Assembly: GCA_029637525.1 (NCBI GenBank)
Contig: CP072660.1
Location: forward strand, 1,699,612 to 1,763,611
Reading direction: 5' to 3'
Length of the DNA: 64,000 bases
Origin: Desulfurococcaceae archaeon MEX13E-LK6-19
GTDB taxonomy: Archaea; Thermoproteota; Thermoprotei_A; Sulfolobales; Desulfurococcaceae
How positions within the stretch are numbered: the stretch's first letter is position 1; every line of letters starts with the position of its first letter. Shown piece after piece: positions 44,679 through 53,413 of this stretch. The notes under the pieces are model-generated. The model searched no databases. It was given only the letters and a program-made list of their open reading frames with translations, and was not told where the DNA came from. Made by a program: the position numbers and the translations under genes.

Positions 44679-45715
44679 TGTTCCACGCCACCCGTTAATT
44701 TAATAAAGACATCCTCAAGTGTTGGCTCCAGTATCTTAGCCTCTCTTATTCTCGCACCAACGCTTCTGAGCAGCTCTAGTACTTCATGGACAACTTTGTC
44801 TTCCTCACCTAGAGGAGCAAGAATTCTTATTTTGGCAAACCCCTTGTCGTCCACGATAACCGAGGCTTTTAGACCAAGCTTCTCGGAGACGAGCTCTGCT
44901 AACCTGGACTGTACAACTCCTGGGCGCCAAGCCTCGATAGATACCGGGACTTCTTTTGAGACAAGCCTCTTTAGCTCAGCAACGGTGCCATGAGCTATTA
45001 TCTCTCCCTTGTTTATGATAGCTACTTTATCACAAATCATCTCTACTTCAAACATATTATGGGATGTTATAAGGATAGTCTTACCCTCCTCATGAGCTAA
45101 TTTAACCAATAGCTCCCTGATTGCACGAGCACTCGATGGATCTAGTCCTAATGTTGGCTCGTCGAGAATAAGCACCTCTGGGTCATGAAGTAGAGCCCTG
45201 GCTATGCTAAGTCTTGCTTTCATACCGAGACTAAATTCTTCATAGAATTTCTCGTGTGCCTTAAGTTTCTTTAATCCAAGAAGCTCCATAACATACTGTA
45301 TTCTCTCCTCAAGATATTTTCCATCAAGACCACGGAGCATACCAAAGTACTTCAGGTTCTCGTAGCCCGTTAGCTTCCAGAAGAAACCACGTTCAACACT
45401 TAACGAGACACCAATGACTTCTCTAACTCTTCTAGCTTCTTCAACAACATCATACCCCATGATTCTCGCTGTCCCTTTATCTGGCAGTAGAAGTGTCGCG
45501 AGTATCTTTACTGTAGTTGTCTTTCCAGCACCATTTGGGCCCAGAAGACCGAACACAGTACCTTTCTCAACAATGAATGATACTCCCTTGAGCGCTTCGA
45601 CTTCCTCTACTCTCCTCCTTAGCCATCCGCGCTTGTTTACATACTTCTTATAAAGGTCTTTAGCCTCAATAGCTATCATTAGAACAGCACCTTCACCGCG
45701 TAATCTATTCTTCAC
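44675..45715 (-). CDS. ABC-2 exporter ATP-binding protein (second exporter)
   Basis: The 346 residues carry Walker A GPNGAGKTT, signature FSLGMKAR, Walker B VLILDEPTLGLD and the switch histidine in ITSHNMFEVE. A DrrA-like C-terminal domain spans about 240-346. The signature has Ser-Leu-Gly-Met, as in several daunorubicin/multidrug ATPases. The frame can start at 45715 (MKNRLRGEGAVLMIAIEAKDLYKKY), but the ATG 13 codons later (IAIEAKDL) is a more usual N-terminus. First gene of the operon; the upstream gap to the divergent ferredoxin gene probably holds both promoters. Confidence 0.92.
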   Translation of the reverse strand: MKNRLRGEGAVLMIAIEAKDLYKKYVNKRGWLRRRVEEVEALKGVSFIVEKGTVFGLLGPNGAGKTTTVKILATLLLPDKGTARIMGYDVVEEARRVREVIGVSLSVERGFFWKLTGYENLKYFGMLRGLDGKYLEERIQYVMELLGLKKLKAHEKFYEEFSLGMKARLSIARALLHDPEVLILDEPTLGLDPSSARAIRELLVKLAHEEGKTILITSHNMFEVEMICDKVAIINKGEIIAHGTVAELKRLVSKEVPVSIEAWRPGVVQSRLAELVSEKLGLKASVIVDDKGFAKIRILAPLGEEDKVVHEVLELLRSVGARIREAKILEPTLEDVFIKLTGGVEQ

Positions 45716-45881
45716 AGGATTGTAAAATGGGGTATTTAAAATTAATTCAAGGGAAAATATGGTTAATATTACAATGATTATTTAAAAACCATTTTCTTGA
45801 ACTAAAAAGACGCTATTGGAAGGTGTTCTAGAAAATATTTTAAGGGATATCATCTTGGATAGTACGTGAGGCGATTAAATT

Positions 45882-46127
45882 ATGCCCAAGTATAGAGTTA
45901 AAATAGAGCCTAGAGAGAACTGCATTTCTGACATGGTTTGCGTAAGCATATGCCCGGACGTCTTTGAAATGAATCCTGATGACAACAAATCCCAGATCGT
46001 TGAACAATACCGAGAAGGGGGCAATATCGCTGTAGGTATTATACCAGAAGACTTGAAGGAATGTGTAGAACAAGCAGCCTCGGCTTGTCCTGTACAAATA
46101 ATTCATATAGAACCCGTTGAAGAGTAA
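45882..46127 (+). CDS. monocluster ferredoxin with Asp at a ligand position
   Basis: The 81-residue ferredoxin has one cluster motif, CISDMVCVSICP, which is Cys-x2-Asp-x2-Cys-x3-Cys-Pro, plus a remote Cys in SACPVQII. Asp replaces the second Cys, as in Pyrococcus furiosus ferredoxin, where the cluster converts between [3Fe-4S] and [4Fe-4S]. An additional Cys pair (CVSIC, ECVEQ) could form the disulfide seen in that family. The protein is acidic (IEPVEE end). This is probably the main electron carrier for the oxidoreductases typical of such organisms. A GAGGCGAT site lies 9-16 bases upstream of the ATG. It is monocistronic. Confidence 0.92.
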   Translation: MPKYRVKIEPRENCISDMVCVSICPDVFEMNPDDNKSQIVEQYREGGNIAVGIIPEDLKECVEQAASACPVQIIHIEPVEE

Positions 46128-46188
46128 TGATGAATATTCTTTGTACTCCAGAAAATTTTTTCTCTAGAAAACAAACGAAATAAAAACC

Positions 46189-46605
46189 TTAACATTCCTT
46201 CTTTTTCTTGTCATCAACAGTAGGCTTATTTGGTATTATACACAAGAACCTCAATGTCTTGTCGTTGCTCTTGTTCCAGTATTCATGCTCAACATTAGGT
46301 GGTACATATATGAAGAATCCCTTGGTTACTCTATAGACTCTACTACCGATCCTTATCTCGCCAACACCATCAAGTACATAGATCTCGTGTTCCCATGGGT
46401 GATAATGTGCTTTTATATGTCCTCCAGGCTCTACTTCAAATAATCTCATCGAGAAAGTCTTTGCACCATCTTCTTCCCTGATAAGCCATCTCACTGTTGT
46501 TTTTACTGCTTGTTTCTCGTCAAGTCTTTCTGGTTCAACTGTCTCCCAGTATCCTATTTTCTCGCCACATGGACCTAACATGTTTTTCTTCTCCATAACA
46601 GCCAC
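46189..46605 (-). CDS. cupin-domain protein
   Basis: The 138 residues form one conserved-barrel cupin. Motif 1 is FEVEPGGHIKAHYHPWEHEIYVLDGVGEI, with two His and a Glu as metal ligands, and motif 2 is FIYVPPNVEHEYWNKSND, with the last His. The N-terminus (GPCGEKIGYWETVEPERLD) is a short arm. Such small archaeal cupins bind a divalent metal, and their substrates vary widely. The C-terminal KKKKEC is unusual and exposes a Cys. It lies 50 bases downstream of the radical SAM gene on the same strand, so co-transcription is likely. Confidence 0.87.
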   Translation of the reverse strand: MAVMEKKNMLGPCGEKIGYWETVEPERLDEKQAVKTTVRWLIREEDGAKTFSMRLFEVEPGGHIKAHYHPWEHEIYVLDGVGEIRIGSRVYRVTKGFFIYVPPNVEHEYWNKSNDKTLRFLCIIPNKPTVDDKKKKEC

Positions 46606-46654
46606 CTGTACAGTATTTTCTTTGGCTCAACACAATATATCTTATGGATCAATG

Positions 46655-47710
46655 CTAGAATAGGGGAGGCAGCGATTTCCCGGGTACGTATTCTCCCTTA
46701 ACGGGTATTTTCTCACCGCATCTCGGGCATCTATTGTCTCTTGTCAGCTTCCATTCGACTACTCTATATCTTCTCCTCTTAACTAGTAGTTTACCACATT
46801 TTGGACAGTATGTATCTTGGTATTTCTCATCACTTATGTTCCCTAGGTATACATACTTGATGCCTGCTTCCCTAGCCTTATTGTATGCTTTGAAAAGTGT
46901 GTCAAGTGGTGTTGGCGGTTTATTGTACTTGTATGCTGGATAGTATCTGTTTATATGTAAGGGCACGTTTTCTCCTAGGTATTTCAAGTGGTTATCTATA
47001 ATCCAGTCGATACATTCATCAGAGTCATTAGCTCCTGTCACAATAAGGTACACCATTTCTACGTGCCCGCCATTGTCTATAATGTACTTTGCATTACTGA
47101 GCACTACATAGGGGTCTATACCGAGTATTCTCCTACAGGTTTCAGGGCAGCATTTGATATCCATGCTATAGCCGTCTATACCAGCTTCAAGCATTTCCTC
47201 GAGTACACGCTTAGTCATGTACCCGTTTGTAACTATTACCGTGTAGAGCCCGTACTCCCTAGCGATCTTGGCTACGTCAATAACGTACTCAGCATGGACA
47301 ACTGGTTCATTGAAACTAGCGCAAACACCCTCGTCACCCCTCTTGATTGCCTCGAGGACAAGACTCTTCGGGGACAAGTATATGGAGTGTTCCGGCCTAG
47401 GGTCAGCCATACTCAAGAAGTAGTTTTGGCACCAAGGACACTTGAAGTTACAGCCCCAGCCACTAAAAGTCAGCGATGTAGAGTTGGGCCAGTAGTGAAA
47501 CAAAGGCTTGATCTCGATAGGGCGGCTTTCAACAGCACTAAGCAAGCCATAAGAAACACAATAGAGCCTGCCATCCTTGTTCACGCGGTTGCCACAGAAA
47601 CCCTTTGCTCCCTCACCAAGAACGCAGCCACGACTACAAACAAGACACTTAACCCTGTCCTCACCTACTTTCTCATAAAATCTTGAAACACGATACCAAG
47701 GAGGCTCCAA
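46655..47710 (-). CDS. AmmeMemoRadiSam-type radical SAM enzyme
   Basis: The 351 residues match the radical SAM member of the AmmeMemoRadiSam system. An N-terminal Cys motif, CLVCSRGCVLGEGAKGFCGNR, precedes the SAM-cluster motif CNFKCPWCQNY (about residues 86-96), then ASFNEPVVHAEYV and SMDIKCCPETCRRILG. At the C-terminus two zinc-knuckle pairs, YCPKCGKLL and RCPRCGEKIP, are added, a common archaeal feature. Function of the system is not settled; it is thought to modify RNA or protein. No AMMECR1 or MEMO gene is adjacent here. It stands upstream of the cupin gene on the same strand. Confidence 0.9.
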   Translation of the reverse strand: MEPPWYRVSRFYEKVGEDRVKCLVCSRGCVLGEGAKGFCGNRVNKDGRLYCVSYGLLSAVESRPIEIKPLFHYWPNSTSLTFSGWGCNFKCPWCQNYFLSMADPRPEHSIYLSPKSLVLEAIKRGDEGVCASFNEPVVHAEYVIDVAKIAREYGLYTVIVTNGYMTKRVLEEMLEAGIDGYSMDIKCCPETCRRILGIDPYVVLSNAKYIIDNGGHVEMVYLIVTGANDSDECIDWIIDNHLKYLGENVPLHINRYYPAYKYNKPPTPLDTLFKAYNKAREAGIKYVYLGNISDEKYQDTYCPKCGKLLVKRRRYRVVEWKLTRDNRCPRCGEKIPVKGEYVPGKSLPPLF

Positions 47711-47983
47711 GACCCAGTAACCTCTGCCAACTAATACATTACATCATATCCGATAATAGTTGTAGAGCCCATTCCTACAACCACAACCAATGTTTAATCA
47801 CCGATTATTATCCCAAGAAGACTTCTCACGATTCTAACACTATGCTTTTGGCTGCATTACATAACCTGTAACCAATAGTATAAATCATCAATATTGCTTG
47901 CGTCGATTATCAGTTTATTTTTGTTTTTCAAAAGAAAATTGTTTAATATTTTAGGTATTTTAATCCATTGGAAGAAAGACTGG

Positions 47984-49324
47984 CTATACGGGTTTTGCAA
48001 ATCCCCATTTTTCTAGTGCTCTCTTGAGCTCCTTGTGTGTTTCAGCGTATTCTTGTAGTGGTATACCTTTGCTTACGGCTTCTAGTGCTTGTCTGACAGC
48101 CATGGCTCCGGCTCGTGGCCCGTCTGGATGTCCTATGACTCCTCCTCCGACTTGTATGACAATGTCGTTGCCGAGGGCTTTGATTACATCTGGTAGTGTG
48201 CCTGGATGTAGTCCTCCTGATGAGACTGGGAATGCTGGTTTTATATGGTACATTTCTTGTTCTAGGTGGAACTCGTCGTCTGGGTCTGGTTTAAAGTGTT
48301 TTTCTCTGAGGATGCTTGCGTATCTTATCACGTCTTTTGCTTTTGCCTCGAGTTTACCTACGCCTGGTGTGCCGATGTGTATTTGGTCGACACCTATGAT
48401 CCTGTAGAGTTTCGCTAGAACATACATTGATATACCATGGTATGGGTTTCTAGTGAATGCTGCATGCATTGCTCTATGGGCGTGTATTGCTAGTCCGTAT
48501 TCCTCTGCTAGGTCCCTGATGTAGGTTAGTGCAGCCCATCCAGCGATAACCACGTCAACCATCACGTAGGGGTTGCCATAGTCTGCTACTAGTTTCAGCC
48601 TCTTCTCCATCTCCCTGATATCAGATGTTATGTTTGCGAACCATACTTTTCTCTCGCCGGTTTCCTTCTCAACCTTATCGATTACCTTCATTATCCTCTT
48701 TGCGCGTTCCTCGAATCTACAGAAACTAGGACTGGTAAGGTTCTCATCGTCCTTGATATAGTCCATTCCACCGGAGAGTATCTCGTATGCCAGCTTCTCC
48801 ACTTCGTCTGGTGAATAACCTACCTTAGGCTTGGGAACTGTTCCTACGATAGGTCTATCATACACCTTGAAGATATCGCGAACACCATCAATACCCTTCC
48901 CTGGGCCCTTAAAGTGCTTGAGGAACTCATAGGGTAGATAAATGTCTTCGAGCCGAAGTCCCTCGACACGCTTCATACCAAATATGTTACCGGCGATAGA
49001 CGCCATTAAGCCCGGCATATTACCTTCTTCAAACAACTCGACAGGATAAGCAATCCGGACAATATATGATCCATCGCCGAGATCCTTGAAATAGTATGCT
49101 TTACCCATCAGCTTATTAACTCTCTCCTGATCATACCATGTATAGAGTGTTGTCCAAGTACCAACACTACTCTCAGCAGCAACACCACCAGCAGCATCCT
49201 CTACAGTAAACCCCTTAGCAGGCTTAATCCTAAAAACCGCAATAACATCTCTGTCCGGGTCAGGAGTATAGTCCTTCTTAATAAACAAAGGATAAGGCTC
49301 AAACTTCTCAGGCAAACAAAACAC
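47984..49324 (-). CDS. rbcL: ribulose-1,5-bisphosphate carboxylase, archaeal type III
   Basis: Type III RuBisCO fixes CO2 onto ribulose bisphosphate made from AMP, a nucleotide salvage route rather than the Calvin cycle. The 446 residues have the catalytic Lys in GTVPKPKVGYSP, the carbamylated Lys with metal acids in GGMDYIKDDENLTS, HAHRAMHAAF, loop 6 GTPGVGKLEA with its Lys, and the phosphate site PVSSGGLHPG and VIQVGGGVIGHPDG. GTG 49324 is the first start. A TTATAAAA element ends only about 10 bases upstream, so the real leaderless start may be TTG 49315 (PEKFEPYPLF). The AMP-pathway partners are not in this window; deoC lies 5 kb away. Confidence 0.95.
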   Translation of the reverse strand: MFCLPEKFEPYPLFIKKDYTPDPDRDVIAVFRIKPAKGFTVEDAAGGVAAESSVGTWTTLYTWYDQERVNKLMGKAYYFKDLGDGSYIVRIAYPVELFEEGNMPGLMASIAGNIFGMKRVEGLRLEDIYLPYEFLKHFKGPGKGIDGVRDIFKVYDRPIVGTVPKPKVGYSPDEVEKLAYEILSGGMDYIKDDENLTSPSFCRFEERAKRIMKVIDKVEKETGERKVWFANITSDIREMEKRLKLVADYGNPYVMVDVVIAGWAALTYIRDLAEEYGLAIHAHRAMHAAFTRNPYHGISMYVLAKLYRIIGVDQIHIGTPGVGKLEAKAKDVIRYASILREKHFKPDPDDEFHLEQEMYHIKPAFPVSSGGLHPGTLPDVIKALGNDIVIQVGGGVIGHPDGPRAGAMAVRQALEAVSKGIPLQEYAETHKELKRALEKWGFAKPV

Positions 49325-49767
49325 CCAGCAACTTTTATAACAAAGTTAATGCAAGACATCATTAAATTCTTTTCGACAAACAAAAACATGACAAATAAAC
49401 AAGCAAGAAAACAGTAGTCTGCATAGCTAGCTTAAATACATGTCTCCATAATTCTAGGGATCTACATGTTCTCTGCTCTTGTTTGTGAGTTCCCCTAATA
49501 CTCTCATGTTTCTTTCTCAGAAAAATAATAACATAATAAACAATAGAGTAGACTTAAAGAATGGTTTACATTAGATTAAAAAGATTAATGAATCATCATA
49601 AGTAATAAAATCACGTTGTCGAGCATATTAACGGGTTTCTATACGAGATACACTACGTAGCATTACATTATTTTCTCTTAAACAATTAGTATTACAATGA
49701 TGCATTCTTGCCTGTAAAGACAATAGAACAATGATCCCGAGAAACCCTTGATGTTTTGTTATATCTT
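49325..49767. other. 443-base gap with no gene seen
   Basis: The segment is A+T-rich with frequent stops in all frames. It holds the probable RuBisCO promoter (TTATAAAA near 49335-49345, minus strand). I see no tRNA, no complete box C/D pattern and no convincing short ORF in the remainder. Confidence 0.6.
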
Positions 49768-50244
49768 CTATAGTAATCCTGTTCTTTTTAGGAGTTCTTT
49801 TGTGTGTTCTAGTATTTTCTCTTTTGTTAATTCTTTTGCACCTAATTTTTTGCCGTCTGGCATTGCTAGATGCAGTGTTTTCCCATCTTTTGTCTTGACT
49901 ATGATCCTATGTTCTCTTTCATCAATATCTATACTAGCTATGTTGTCGTAGGGTATTTGTTCTGCAACCGTGCACTCTAGTGATCCTACGAAAGGCTTCA
50001 TGGAGTCCTCTAGCATTTTCTTTTTATCTAGTACTCTGATGGCTGTGGAGAAGATCTGTAAACTAGGATCAAGCGTTGCTTCATGCGTTGCAAATAGGGT
50101 TTTTAACGCATTTAAGAACCCCTTCTTCTTTGGGGCGCATAGTACCATACTATTGTTTGTTAATGCTAGTACCCATAATACGTTGTTGTAGATAACTACA
50201 CTACGGCCAATAACATTATCTATTTTCTTATTGAATTCAATCAT
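49768..50244 (-). CDS. protein of unknown function with PH-like C-terminal strands
   Basis: The 158 residues have no signal peptide or membrane helix. The first half alternates short strands and helices (VIGRSVVIYNNVLWVLALTNNS). The second half, AEQIPYDNIASIDIDEREHRIIVKTKDGKTLHLAMPDGKKLG, reads like beta strands of a bacterial PH-type domain, where a Tyr-Asp-Asn-Ile turn often precedes the strand pair. A helix with many Lys and Glu ends it. I do not recognise the family. It is monocistronic on the minus strand and starts about 20 bases downstream of an A+T-rich gap. Confidence 0.7.
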   Translation of the reverse strand: MIEFNKKIDNVIGRSVVIYNNVLWVLALTNNSMVLCAPKKKGFLNALKTLFATHEATLDPSLQIFSTAIRVLDKKKMLEDSMKPFVGSLECTVAEQIPYDNIASIDIDEREHRIIVKTKDGKTLHLAMPDGKKLGAKELTKEKILEHTKELLKRTGLL

Positions 50245-50400
50245 ACAATAACACCGCCATTAAAACTTTATGTAGCCCTAGGTAATAAGTGTACTGCATT
50301 AGAAACACTAGCAATGTACAATAACCAGTCTGCGAACCTAGAGATACTGTACAATACAATAGTCTATATACTAGTGCTAGACTACTCTACTAATACTCTC

Positions 50401-51447
50401 CTATAACGCCACGTGTTGCCTCCCAATAGTCTTTACCAACTCTTCTACCTCATTTTTTGACTTACAGAAAACCCCTACATTCCCGATCTTTACCTTCCCC
50501 AACCCCTTCTCTACTAGAGCTTTGTATGCAGACAACATTTCCTCTAGTGTAGGGCTACGGTAGTTCATCATCTTGTATTCCGGGAAGAATGCAAGGAGTG
50601 TAATCGGGATATCCTTGTCCACACTAGCTATTAGCTCGCCGAACAAGCTAATCTGATCAGTCTCGACCATACCCGGTATGTAGAGAAGCACTATCTCCAG
50701 CACGAAACCCATGTCATGGATCAAGGCTGGGAGCTCGAGAATATGCTTGTTCGTTGTACCACAAAGCCTCTTATAGACATCTTCACGATATGCCTTCATG
50801 TCAAGCCAAATCGAGTCCAAACCAGCTTCCCAATAGGCTTCAAGGTTTCTCCTAGTCAAACCATATCCATTGGTCTCGACATGAACCCATAGATCGGGAG
50901 CCTCCTTCTTCAGCAACCTAAAGACTCTGGTATAGTATTCTCTCCTACAATAAAGATCGCCGCCAGTAAAAGATACGATGTTCCTAGCAGGCCCATAGCC
51001 TTGTAGCGACAATACTACCTGATCTCTACTCAGCCTACCAGGACAGAAATGCCCCCTTCTACCAGTTAAGTAACATAAACCACAATGAGCACAAAGGTCA
51101 GAAGCATGCCACATAGTAGCTCGTTCCCGAGGCTCCCAGACGGTAACCTGCTCCCGGTACCTCAACGCCTCCTCCACTATCTTCTCAGGACTATACCACT
51201 TGCCCTCGGGAACCTGCGTGAAATACCAGCTATGACACTTAAGACAAACATGATTACACATGCTCTGATAAACCGAGAGATAATCCTCAGGACGACTAAG
51301 AACAACATCATGAACAAGACGCTCAACAACACCACCCCCTCTAACCCGGAACCCAAGCTCACAAGGCCTCCTACCACCTATCATGATCCCACAAGAAGGA
51401 TAGCCATCGCCAACCAGAACACAACCACTAAACAAAACCAGAGACAC
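50401..51447 (-). CDS. radical SAM protein with extra Cys-rich motif
   Basis: The 348 residues contain CNHVCLKC (about 63-70), a canonical CxxxCxxC SAM-cluster motif. A second Cys group, CAHCGLC with CPG after 12 residues (about 118-135), may hold an auxiliary iron-sulfur cluster. FTGGDLYCRREY takes the place of the GGEP motif, and HVETNGYG and WLDMKAYREDVYKRLCG are typical of activase-like radical SAM enzymes. The opening also has two Cys (SGCVLVGDGYPSCG). The start is GTG 51447. A perfect 24-bp palindrome lies 47 bases upstream, where an operator would overlap its promoter. Substrate is unknown. Confidence 0.86.
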   Translation of the reverse strand: MSLVLFSGCVLVGDGYPSCGIMIGGRRPCELGFRVRGGGVVERLVHDVVLSRPEDYLSVYQSMCNHVCLKCHSWYFTQVPEGKWYSPEKIVEEALRYREQVTVWEPRERATMWHASDLCAHCGLCYLTGRRGHFCPGRLSRDQVVLSLQGYGPARNIVSFTGGDLYCRREYYTRVFRLLKKEAPDLWVHVETNGYGLTRRNLEAYWEAGLDSIWLDMKAYREDVYKRLCGTTNKHILELPALIHDMGFVLEIVLLYIPGMVETDQISLFGELIASVDKDIPITLLAFFPEYKMMNYRSPTLEEMLSAYKALVEKGLGKVKIGNVGVFCKSKNEVEELVKTIGRQHVAL

Positions 51448-51493
51448 CCCAGAGAATATGGTGTTCTTGCCATAGAAAAGCTCTAGTGTTATC

Positions 51494-51517
51494 TATGGAA
51501 ACCGGCCGGTTTCCATA
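51494..51517. promoter_or_regulatory. perfect 24-bp palindrome, probable operator
   Basis: The arm TATGGAAACCGG is followed directly by its exact reverse complement, centred at 51505/51506. It lies in the intergenic region between the divergent radical SAM gene and the small secreted ORF that leads the membrane-protein island. Position fits an operator over the radical SAM promoter. A TATA element (TTTATATA, 51597-51604) about 90 bases away serves the other direction. Confidence 0.6.
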
Positions 51518-51653
51518 AACATGCTCATATATTGGAGTGTACAGGCTAGCTAGTTATTCTATTCAATAATAGCTGAGTTTTTGCTTACAAGAAATATTTA
51601 TATACTTTAAAAGAGAACGATATATTACGGATTATTGTATGTGGCGTTAGTTC

Positions 51654-51833
51654 ATGATAAGACATCATTCCATAATACCCATAACTTTATTACTTCTACT
51701 AATTGTCTCGTCTTTATTATTTTTCGACAACAATAACGGTTTCAGAAACACCTCCACCACCTCATACAGCTGTATCTCTTCACCTACATGTAGGCTGCGA
51801 CTTCGAGAAGAATTCGGTAGAAAACTAGGGTAA
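51654..51833 (+). CDS. small secreted or membrane-anchored peptide (59 residues)
   Basis: ATG 51654 to TAA 51833. The N-terminus MIRHHSIIPITLLLLL plus IVSSLLFF is a textbook signal peptide or anchor: positive start and a 17-residue hydrophobic core. The mature part is polar and Ser/Thr-rich, with two Cys seven residues apart (SCISSPTC), then a basic stretch RLRLREEFGRKLG. A TATA box TTTATATA (51597-51604) stands about 50 bases upstream of the ATG, giving a leader of about 25 bases. Only 25 bases separate it from the first membrane-protein gene, so co-transcription is likely. No family is recognised. Confidence 0.6.
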   Translation: MIRHHSIIPITLLLLLIVSSLLFFDNNNGFRNTSTTSYSCISSPTCRLRLREEFGRKLG

Positions 51834-51858
51834 TATATACTGAAAGGGTGGTTTCAGC

Positions 51859-52590
51859 ATGGTTTTAAATGGCGAAGAGTGTATGAGTGCTAAGCTGATA
51901 TATTTGTTGACCAAATTCTTTCTACGTTTACATTATGTGATGCTTTTACTTGTCTTGCATCTCATGCTTGTCCTGCTTTTCCCAGCCTTAGCTTTTATAC
52001 CAATCCCAATATATCCTATTGTCATAGTTTTTCCACTTGGTCCTTTATCTCTTCTCCATACTTCAGCTCTAATCATGATGTACTGTAGTAACGGAGTATG
52101 GGTTTTTTCGAAAATAGTGTTCCTAATAATACTGAAAGCTTTGATCTACTTATCTTTGAGGAACTCTAAACTATTAGGTTATTCGACTGCAAAGGTATTG
52201 ATAGCTGCATCATCCGTGGTTATTTCTATATTCATTATTACTACTATATATTGTTGTTATACTACCTCATTTAGAACTATCATAAATCATCTATTGTTCG
52301 GTATAGCTATTACTCTACATCTGGACTTGTCTACATTTAGCTACGTAAAGTTTAGAGACTCTGTTAGAGGAGATGCTAGCCCCGCGTGGATACCAGTACT
52401 GGTATCTTTATGGACCATATCACCATGGCTAACTGGATTATTAGGTTGTTTCACATTATTTATTTTTAATGGAATACCTATACTAATGATTATCCTGATT
52501 ATAACGACATTTATACATTTATTGTACTTATTATACTATTATCGTGTATCCCCGTTTAAACAAATAATAAATGGAAAACTATTGTTCTAA
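51859..52590 (+). CDS. island membrane protein A (family-1 paralogue)
   Basis: The 243 residues have about six hydrophobic segments. Three blocks recur in the neighbouring genes: FFLRLHYV near residue 21, a PLGP turn before the second helix pair, and DLSTFSYVKFRDSVRGDASPAW around residue 155-176 followed by a helix with LWTISPW. A GGTGG site lies 8-12 bases upstream of the ATG. It directly follows the small secreted ORF. No catalytic or nucleotide-binding motif is visible. Related most closely to the genes at 53406 and 55353. Unknown function; a receptor, channel or immunity-type membrane protein are all possible. Confidence 0.82.
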   Translation: MVLNGEECMSAKLIYLLTKFFLRLHYVMLLLVLHLMLVLLFPALAFIPIPIYPIVIVFPLGPLSLLHTSALIMMYCSNGVWVFSKIVFLIILKALIYLSLRNSKLLGYSTAKVLIAASSVVISIFIITTIYCCYTTSFRTIINHLLFGIAITLHLDLSTFSYVKFRDSVRGDASPAWIPVLVSLWTISPWLTGLLGCFTLFIFNGIPILMIILIITTFIHLLYLLYYYRVSPFKQIINGKLLF

Positions 52591-52711
52591 GAATAATATA
52601 ATACATATAAGAAACAAACACAAGAGTTTATAATAAGCATAAACAGGTGACTTATCTCAATAACGCATTAAGAATCTCGGCATTAAACCAGATCTTAGAA
52701 CAAACACCAAG

Positions 52712-53413
52712 GTGATAAATACGTCTTCAAATACTGAATCTGGTTTTCCTAGTCTTCTCATCAAGATTAACTTGTACCAGCATTTTGTGGCATTCATGCT
52801 TTTTCCCTTGATGGTGCTTCTCCCATTTACGATCTACCTCTTTTTCCCACTACTATTACTCTTATTCATAGGGCCGGCCCTACTCTTTGCAGCACCTTTG
52901 ACACTAACTTTACTTGTTACACTTGAGGACTTCAAAGGACCATACTTGATGATCATCTACATTGTATACTATATATCCGGAATCCTAGCTTTGATTCTCG
53001 TTACTGCAAGCTACTTTCTCTATAGAGGTGCTCTAAAGTGCATGGAATCACGTAGATGGCTTATAGTACTACCGATCATATGGGCTTATCCAATACCGAT
53101 CATGGCCTATACTGTAGTTACTCACTATGAATATTTCCTAAAAGCTTTGATGGGGGATAAAGAAGTATTTGGAGGATATCATTTTCCCGGAGCTTGGGGA
53201 ATGTTGTTACTCCTAATTTTCATAGGGTTAATTATAGCAATAGTATATGCAACTATAAACATATATGTGCATATAAAGCTTGTCAGACACCATTATATCT
53301 GCAAAGAACAATCTATCAGCAGACCAACAACTACTACATACCAAAAGAAGGGTGTGGAGCAGATACATAAAGGTGCTGAAGAAAAGATTTTAGAGGTATT
53401 TAGGAATGCTTAG
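52712..53413 (+). CDS. island membrane protein B (family-2 paralogue)
   Basis: The 233 residues have about five helices and a longer polar C-terminal tail (TTTTYQKKGVEQIHKGAEEKILEV). The shared LH-type block is INLYQHFVAF near residue 16, the GP block is FIGPALLFAAPLTLTLL, and the third block is LYRGALKCMESRRWLIVLPIIW. A loop EYFLKALMGDKEVFGGYHFPGAWG precedes the last helix; the same loop is preserved in the remnant at 55163. The GTG start (52712) overlaps a GGTGAT site, so the real start is uncertain. Its stop overlaps the next ATG by eight bases. Confidence 0.8.
   Translation: MINTSSNTESGFPSLLIKINLYQHFVAFMLFPLMVLLPFTIYLFFPLLLLLFIGPALLFAAPLTLTLLVTLEDFKGPYLMIIYIVYYISGILALILVTASYFLYRGALKCMESRRWLIVLPIIWAYPIPIMAYTVVTHYEYFLKALMGDKEVFGGYHFPGAWGMLLLLIFIGLIIAIVYATINIYVHIKLVRHHYICKEQSISRPTTTTYQKKGVEQIHKGAEEKILEVFRNA

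Noticed and set aside
47711-47983. Search for an RNA gene in the gap before the AmmeMemoRadiSam gene
   Set aside because: Only scattered GATGA words on the minus strand without matching D boxes; no tRNA fold or ORF seen.
49675-49760. Possible box C/D RNA around ATGATGC near 49697
   Set aside because: No CTGA box at usable distance and no second C box.
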